Source of the DNA: Burkholderiales bacterium
Lineage (GTDB): Bacteria; Pseudomonadota; Gammaproteobacteria; Burkholderiales; JAEUOS01
Assembly (NCBI GenBank): GCA_016790635.1
Contig: JAEUOR010000030.1
Location: forward strand, 1-64,000
Reading direction: 5' to 3'
Length of the DNA: 64,000 bases
A program made the position numbers and the translations under genes. This document shows, piece by piece, positions 59,721-64,000 of the stretch. Positions within the stretch are counted from its first letter, which is position 1; every line of letters begins with the position of its first letter. The notes below the pieces were generated by a model that was not told the origin of the DNA, ran no database searches, and worked only from the letters and a program-made list of their open reading frames with translations.

Positions 59721-62021
59721 ATGCCGCAACGTGCCAGCGAGGAACTCAAACACGCCGCCCTCGAGTATCACCGCCATCCCCGGCCCGGCAAGATCGCCAT
59801 CGAACCGACCAAGCAGCTGGTCAACCAGCGCGACCTGGCGCTGGCCTATTCGCCGGGGGTGGCCTACGCCTGCGAGGAGATCGTGCGCGACCCGGCCGAG
59901 GCGCGCAACCTGACCGCGCGCGGCAACCTGGTGGGCGTCATCACCAACGGCACCGCGGTGCTGGGCTTGGGCGCCATCGGTCCGCTTGCCGCCAAGCCGG
60001 TCATGGAAGGCAAGGGTGTCCTCTTCAAGAAATTCGCCGGCATCGACGTCTTCGACATCGAGATCGCCGAGCGCGACCCGGACAAGCTGGTCGACATCAT
60101 CGCCGCCCTCGAGCCCACCTTCGGTGGCATCAACCTGGAGGACATCAAGGCGCCGGAATGCTTCTACATCGAGAAGAAGCTGCGCGAGCGCATGAAGATC
60201 CCGGTCTTTCACGACGACCAGCACGGCACCGCCATCATCGTCGGCGCGGCGATCATCAACGGGCTCAAGGTGGTGGGCAAGTCGATCGATCGCGTCAAGC
60301 TGGTGGCCTCGGGTGCCGGCGCGGCCGCGCTTTCCTGCCTGGACCTCCTGGTCAAGCTGGGCCTGCCGATGGAGAACATCACCGTGACCGACATCGCGGG
60401 GGTGGTCTACCGCGGCCGCAAGGAGGAGATGGACGACAACAAGGCGCGCTATGCGCGCGACACCGCCGCGCGCAGTCTGGGCGAGGTGATCGCGGATGCC
60501 GACATCTTCCTGGGGCTGTCGGCCGGCGGCGTGCTGAAGAAGGAAATGGTCGCGCGCATGGCGGCCAAGCCGCTGATCCTGGCGCTGGCCAACCCGAATC
60601 CGGAGATCCTGCCCGAGGATGTCAAGGCGGTGCGCAGCGACGCGGTCATCGCCACCGGGCGCACCGACTATCCGAACCAGGTCAACAACGTCCTGTGTTT
60701 TCCCTTCATCTTCCGCGGCGCGCTCGACGTCGGCGCGTCCACCATCACCGCCGAAATGGAGATCGCCGCGGTGCGCGCCATCGCCGAGCTGGCGCAGGCC
60801 GAGCAAAGCGAGATCGTCGCCGCGGCCTACGGCACGAGCGAACTGTCCTTCGGCCCCGAGTACCTGATTCCCAAACCCTTCGACCCGCGCCTGATCGCCA
60901 AGATCTCGCCGGCGGTGGCGCGCGCCGCGATGGAGTCGGGCGTTGCCACTCATCCGATCAAGGATTTCGACCTCTATCGCAATCAGCTCGAGCAGTTCGT
61001 GTACCACTCGGGCCTGCTCATGAAGCCGGTCTTCGAGGCCGCGCGCGCCGCCACGGCGGCGAAGAAGAAAGTGCGCGTGGTGCTGGCAGAAGGCGAGGAG
61101 GAGCGCGTCATGCGCGCCGCGCAGGTCATCATCGACGAGCGCATCGCGCGTCCCATCATCATCGCGCGTCCCGCGGTGCTCGAGCAACGCATCGAGCGCT
61201 TCGGCCTGCGCATGAAGGCGGGCGTCGACTTCGACCTGGTCAACCCGGAGTTCGACGAGCGCTACCGCGATTACGTCAACACTTACCACGAGCTGACCAA
61301 GCGGCGCGGCATCACCCTGCAATACGCCAAGATAGAGATGCGCCGCCGCCTCTCCCTGATCGGCGCGATGATGATCAGGAAAGGCGACGCCGACGGCATG
61401 GTGTGCGGCACCTTCGGCACCCATCCGCTGCACCTGCACTATGTCGACCAGGTGCTGGGGCGTCGCGAGGGCGTCTCGCAGTACGCGGCCATGAACGGCC
61501 TCATGCTGCCCGGGCGCACCGTGTTCCTGGTCGACACCCACGTCAACCAGGATCCGGACGCCCGGCAGATCGCAGAGATCACCGTGATGGCGGCGCGCGA
61601 GTTGCGGCGCTTCGGCATCACGCCGCGCGCCGCCTTGCTGTCGCACTCCAACTTCGGCACCCTGGACGTGCCCTCGGCGATAAAGATGCGCGAGGCGCTG
61701 GCGCTCCTGCGCGAGGACGCCCCCTGGCTGGAAGTGGACGGGGAGATGCACGGCGACTGTGCGCTGGATGCGGAAGTGCGCCGCAGCATCCTGCCCGACT
61801 CCACCCTGAAGGGCGACGCCAATCTGCTGGTCTTTCCCAACCTCGAGGCGGCCAACATCAGCTACAACCTGCTCAAGACCGCGGCTGGCGGCGGGGTCAC
61901 GATCGGTCCCATCCTCTTGGGCTGCGCGGCGCCGGTGCACATCCTGACGCCGTCGGCCACGGTGCGGCGGGTGGTCAACATGACGGCCTTGACCGTGGTG
62001 GGGGCCAATTCGGTGCGCTAG
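59721..62021 (+). CDS. maeB: NADP-dependent malic enzyme with phosphotransacetylase-like domain
   Basis: The enzyme oxidatively decarboxylates malate to pyruvate, making NADPH. The 766-residue protein has the malic N domain (about 15-150, with [12 protein letters not shown] and [12 protein letters not shown]), the NAD(P) domain (about 165-400, with [17 protein letters not shown]), and a C-terminal phosphotransacetylase-like domain (about 430-766) that usually senses acetyl-CoA. Size and domain order match E. coli MaeB (759 residues). A single-gene transcript is likely. Confidence 0.96.
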   Translation: MPQRASEELKHAALEYHRHPRPGKIAIEPTKQLVNQRDLALAYSPGVAYACEEIVRDPAEARNLTARGNLVGVITNGTAVLGLGAIGPLAAKPVMEGKGVLFKKFAGIDVFDIEIAERDPDKLVDIIAALEPTFGGINLEDIKAPECFYIEKKLRERMKIPVFHDDQHGTAIIVGAAIINGLKVVGKSIDRVKLVASGAGAAALSCLDLLVKLGLPMENITVTDIAGVVYRGRKEEMDDNKARYARDTAARSLGEVIADADIFLGLSAGGVLKKEMVARMAAKPLILALANPNPEILPEDVKAVRSDAVIATGRTDYPNQVNNVLCFPFIFRGALDVGASTITAEMEIAAVRAIAELAQAEQSEIVAAAYGTSELSFGPEYLIPKPFDPRLIAKISPAVARAAMESGVATHPIKDFDLYRNQLEQFVYHSGLLMKPVFEAARAATAAKKKVRVVLAEGEEERVMRAAQVIIDERIARPIIIARPAVLEQRIERFGLRMKAGVDFDLVNPEFDERYRDYVNTYHELTKRRGITLQYAKIEMRRRLSLIGAMMIRKGDADGMVCGTFGTHPLHLHYVDQVLGRREGVSQYAAMNGLMLPGRTVFLVDTHVNQDPDARQIAEITVMAARELRRFGITPRAALLSHSNFGTLDVPSAIKMREALALLREDAPWLEVDGEMHGDCALDAEVRRSILPDSTLKGDANLLVFPNLEAANISYNLLKTAAGGGVTIGPILLGCAAPVHILTPSATVRRVVNMTALTVVGANSVR

Positions 62022-62043
62022 CCTGCCGCCCGAATGGCGGTCC

Positions 62044-62982
62044 CTAGCGCGGGGCCAGCAGGTTTCCCCATTGATTCACCGTCTCGCGTATCAGAGTCGC
62101 CACCAGCCGTCCGGCCGGTGTCAATTGTCCCTGGCGCGGCAATGCCAGGACGACATGGCGGCGCAGTTCCGGATTGACGATGCGCGCCGCCGCCAGGCGC
62201 CCTGCATGCAGTTCTTCCTCGATAGAGAACGCGCCGAGCAGGGAGTACAGGCCGGGCGTGGCGATGACCAGTTCCTTTTGCATGCGCAATGAGTCGGCTT
62301 CCAGTTCCGCGCGCAGCGTGAAACCCTTGGCGCGTGCCGTGTCGTCAAGGACGGCGCGCCAGTGCGCCGGCCGGCGCGGCAGGATCAATGGCAGGTCTGC
62401 CAGACGGGCGAAATCCACATTGGGAGAGCGTGTCAGCGGGTCGCCGGGCCGCGACACGAGGTAGGTGCTCGCCGTGGCCAGCAGTTTGGCGTCCCCGCCG
62501 GTTGGGCGCTGGTGGCGGAAAAGGATCGCCATGTCGAAGCTGCCGGCATCAAGCAACGCGTCGAGTTCGCTGCCTTGGCCTTCGCGGATATCGAGGCGGA
62601 CGCGCGGATAGTTGGTTCGCAGGCGTCTGGCCACGTGGGTCATCAGTGGATGCGCGGCCGATGGAAGGATGCCCAGGCGCACTTCGCCCATCGGCACGGC
62701 CGCGTCGGCGCGGATGTCGGCCAGCAGGTCCTCGCCTTCATGCAGCCAGGCGCGCGCCCGCGCCTCGATGCGCTTGCCCAATTCAGAAGGCACCACGCCG
62801 CGGCCGGTCCGGCGGAACAGGGGGGCGCCGCAGGCTGCCTCCAAGGCGCTGATCTGCTTGCTGATGCGCGACTGCACCGTGCGGCGTTGCGCAGCCGCCT
62901 TGGTGAAGCTGCCGAGTTCGGCGACTTCCAGGAACAACCGGAGGTCGTGCGGATGGATGACTTGTCTGGATTTCGTAGACAT
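62044..62982 (-). CDS. LysR-family regulator, divergent from the FAH-family gene
   Basis: The 312-residue protein has an N-terminal winged helix-turn-helix (about 10-68, DLRLFLEVAELGSFTKAAAQRRTVQSRISKQIS split over helices) and an effector-binding domain (about 95-300). The next gene, divergent with 144 bases between starts, encodes a fumarylacetoacetate-hydrolase-family enzyme, so the regulator probably controls an aromatic or hydroxy-acid breakdown operon. Converges on maeB with 22 bases between. Confidence 0.9.
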   Translation of the reverse strand: MSTKSRQVIHPHDLRLFLEVAELGSFTKAAAQRRTVQSRISKQISALEAACGAPLFRRTGRGVVPSELGKRIEARARAWLHEGEDLLADIRADAAVPMGEVRLGILPSAAHPLMTHVARRLRTNYPRVRLDIREGQGSELDALLDAGSFDMAILFRHQRPTGGDAKLLATASTYLVSRPGDPLTRSPNVDFARLADLPLILPRRPAHWRAVLDDTARAKGFTLRAELEADSLRMQKELVIATPGLYSLLGAFSIEEELHAGRLAAARIVNPELRRHVVLALPRQGQLTPAGRLVATLIRETVNQWGNLLAPR

Positions 62983-63008
62983 TCCAAATATGTGATGTCT
63001 GAAATTCC

Positions 63009-63020
63009 AGAATTAATTCT
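63009..63020. promoter_or_regulatory. AGAATTAATTCT palindrome between LysR and FAH-family genes
   Basis: A perfect 12-base palindrome in an AT-rich patch, 27 bases from the LysR start and 107 bases from the FAH-family start. A wider inverted pair GACATTCC/GGAATGTC (62978-62985, 63024-63031) brackets it. It is a candidate LysR operator. Confidence 0.45.
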
Positions 63021-63126
63021 ATCGGAATGTCTTGGCTTTCCCTAGACTGCGCCCATCCCATTAGCCGCCAGACTCGCCGACTCGATCGTCGCGATCGGGC
63101 AGGGCAGTGCTTCGCGAGGTCATGAC

Positions 63127-63981
63127 ATGACGTTCTTGAGTTTCGAGGTCCACGGGCGTGCGCTGTACGGCTGCCGGGACGCAAGCGGACAAATCCGGCA
63201 GGCGCCGGCCGACTTCGCGGCCCGCCATGCCGACCTGAAGACGGTCATTGCCGCGGGACGGCTCGAAGAATTGCGGCAGGCGGCGCTGGAGCGCGGCCCG
63301 GTGGTTGAGGCCGCGGCGGTGCGCATGCTTCCGGTGATTCCCAACCCGGGAAAAGTCTTTTGTGTCGGCCTCAACTACAAGACCCACGTGGCCGAGACCA
63401 AGCGGGCAGACAGCGAATATCCATCGATCTTCGTACGCTTCGCTGATTCGCTTGCCGCGCACGGCGACCTGCTGCCGCGCCCCGCGTTTTCCACCCGCTT
63501 CGACTTCGAGGGTGAACTGGCCCTGATAGTGGGCAAGGGCGGGCGGAACATTGCCGAGAGCGACGCTCTGGGCGCGATCGCCGGTTACGCCTGCTTCAAC
63601 GATGTGTCGGTGCGTGACTGGCAGCGCCACACGCACCAATGGACGCCAGGCAAGAACTTTCCCGGCACCGGTCCGCTCGGGCCGGCGCTGGTGGCGCGCG
63701 CGGATGCGCCGGACGTGAATGCGATGACCCTTACGACGCGCCTGAACGGTCAGGTCATGCAGCACGCGGACGTCGCCGACCTGATCTTCACCATCCCGGT
63801 GATCGTTGCCTACCTCTCGCGCTTCACGCCCCTGTCCCCGGGCGATGTGATTGCCACCGGCACGCCAGGCGGTGTCGGCGATCGCCGCGACCCGCCGATC
63901 TACATGAAGGAGGGCGATGTGATCGAGGTCGAGATCACCGGCCTGGGCGTGCTGCGCAACACGGTCGGACTGGCCGCATGA
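63127..63981 (+). CDS. Fumarylacetoacetate hydrolase-family protein
   Basis: The 284-residue protein has the FAH fold motifs VFCVGLNYKTHVAET, FEGELALIVGKGGRNI (metal-binding Glu), ACFNDVSVRDWQ (metal-binding Asp), KNFPGTGPLGPAL and IATGTPGGVGDRRDPP. Family members hydrolyse or decarboxylate 2-oxo acids in aromatic degradation, or act as acylpyruvases or oxaloacetate decarboxylases. The exact activity is not clear. An ATG at 63978 overlaps its stop (ATGA) and could begin a downstream gene that leaves the window. Confidence 0.9.
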   Translation: MTFLSFEVHGRALYGCRDASGQIRQAPADFAARHADLKTVIAAGRLEELRQAALERGPVVEAAAVRMLPVIPNPGKVFCVGLNYKTHVAETKRADSEYPSIFVRFADSLAAHGDLLPRPAFSTRFDFEGELALIVGKGGRNIAESDALGAIAGYACFNDVSVRDWQRHTHQWTPGKNFPGTGPLGPALVARADAPDVNAMTLTTRLNGQVMQHADVADLIFTIPVIVAYLSRFTPLSPGDVIATGTPGGVGDRRDPPIYMKEGDVIEVEITGLGVLRNTVGLAA

Positions 63982-64000
63982 ACGGGGGCAGGTTGATGGG

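Noticed and set aside
59130..61940. 936-residue open frame opposite maeB
   Set aside because: Shadow of the malic enzyme gene; its C-terminal part also runs into the aminotransferase region out of frame.
63978..64000. Possible next gene starting at an ATG overlapping the FAH-family stop
   Set aside because: Only seven full codons are inside the window; an ATG at 63996 is equally possible. Too little to call.

Overview
This is a chromosomal window from a high-GC (roughly two-thirds G+C) betaproteobacterium. I infer the group from the gene complement and gene pairings: ahcY-metF, an NDUFA9-like epimerase beside cca, a DUF3683-GlcD-GlcF fusion of about 1,300 residues, DUF971-ubiE-rlpA, rsmI/lpoA/yraN/BON, coaX-SPOR and a PEP-CTERM-type protein. 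The genus cannot be told from the sequence alone. Genes are tightly packed. No gene-free stretch exceeds 300 bases, and I saw no rRNA, tRNA, CRISPR array, insertion sequence or prophage.

Layout. 1-2243: methyl-cycle genes (ahcY truncated by the window edge, metF). 2284-8691: a signalling island with a tail-anchored coiled-coil protein, two secreted proteins (one CsgG-like), a transmembrane Ser/Thr kinase, and a convergent adenylate cyclase-FHA protein. 8732-25015: mostly housekeeping and accessory genes (serine-glyoxylate-type aminotransferase, 5-formyl-THF cyclo-ligase, lytic transglycosylase, NDUFA9-like protein, CCA enzyme, EF-hand protein, tam, LysR, GST, PhoD, di-haem cytochrome c, MidA, pteridine reductase, TtcA, a cysteine-cluster protein). 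25067-32024: PEP-CTERM-like protein, ilvA, a YqaA-like membrane protein and the giant flavin/Fe-S dehydrogenase. 32104-36630: two divergent paralogues of unknown function either side of htpX. 36651-42388: DUF971, ubiE, rlpA, then the envelope locus rsmI / lpoA-like / yraN / BON lipoprotein.

42448-51520 is the most striking region. An eight-gene minus-strand operon (flavin amine oxidase, DUF1365, CFA-synthase-like methyltransferase, chalcone-isomerase-like protein, MFS transporter, DUF3833 lipoprotein, SDR, SnoaL-like) is divergent from a MerR regulator. That regulator carries the Wx9EH motif and the cobalt-ligand histidine of CarH/LitR adenosylcobalamin photoreceptors, and it is followed by a desaturase-like di-iron protein. 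I read this as a light- or singlet-oxygen-responsive membrane-lipid modification locus with no photolyase or ECF sigma gene inside the window.

51612-63981: heptose-1-phosphate adenylyltransferase, a TSUP permease, small envelope proteins, a SPOR protein with coaX, two tandem M81 (MlrC) metallopeptidases with an aminotransferase, a MaeB-type malic enzyme, and a LysR regulator divergent from a fumarylacetoacetate-hydrolase-family gene. Many start codons are GTG or TTG, and many neighbouring stops and starts overlap (ATGA/GTGA), so translational coupling is common.
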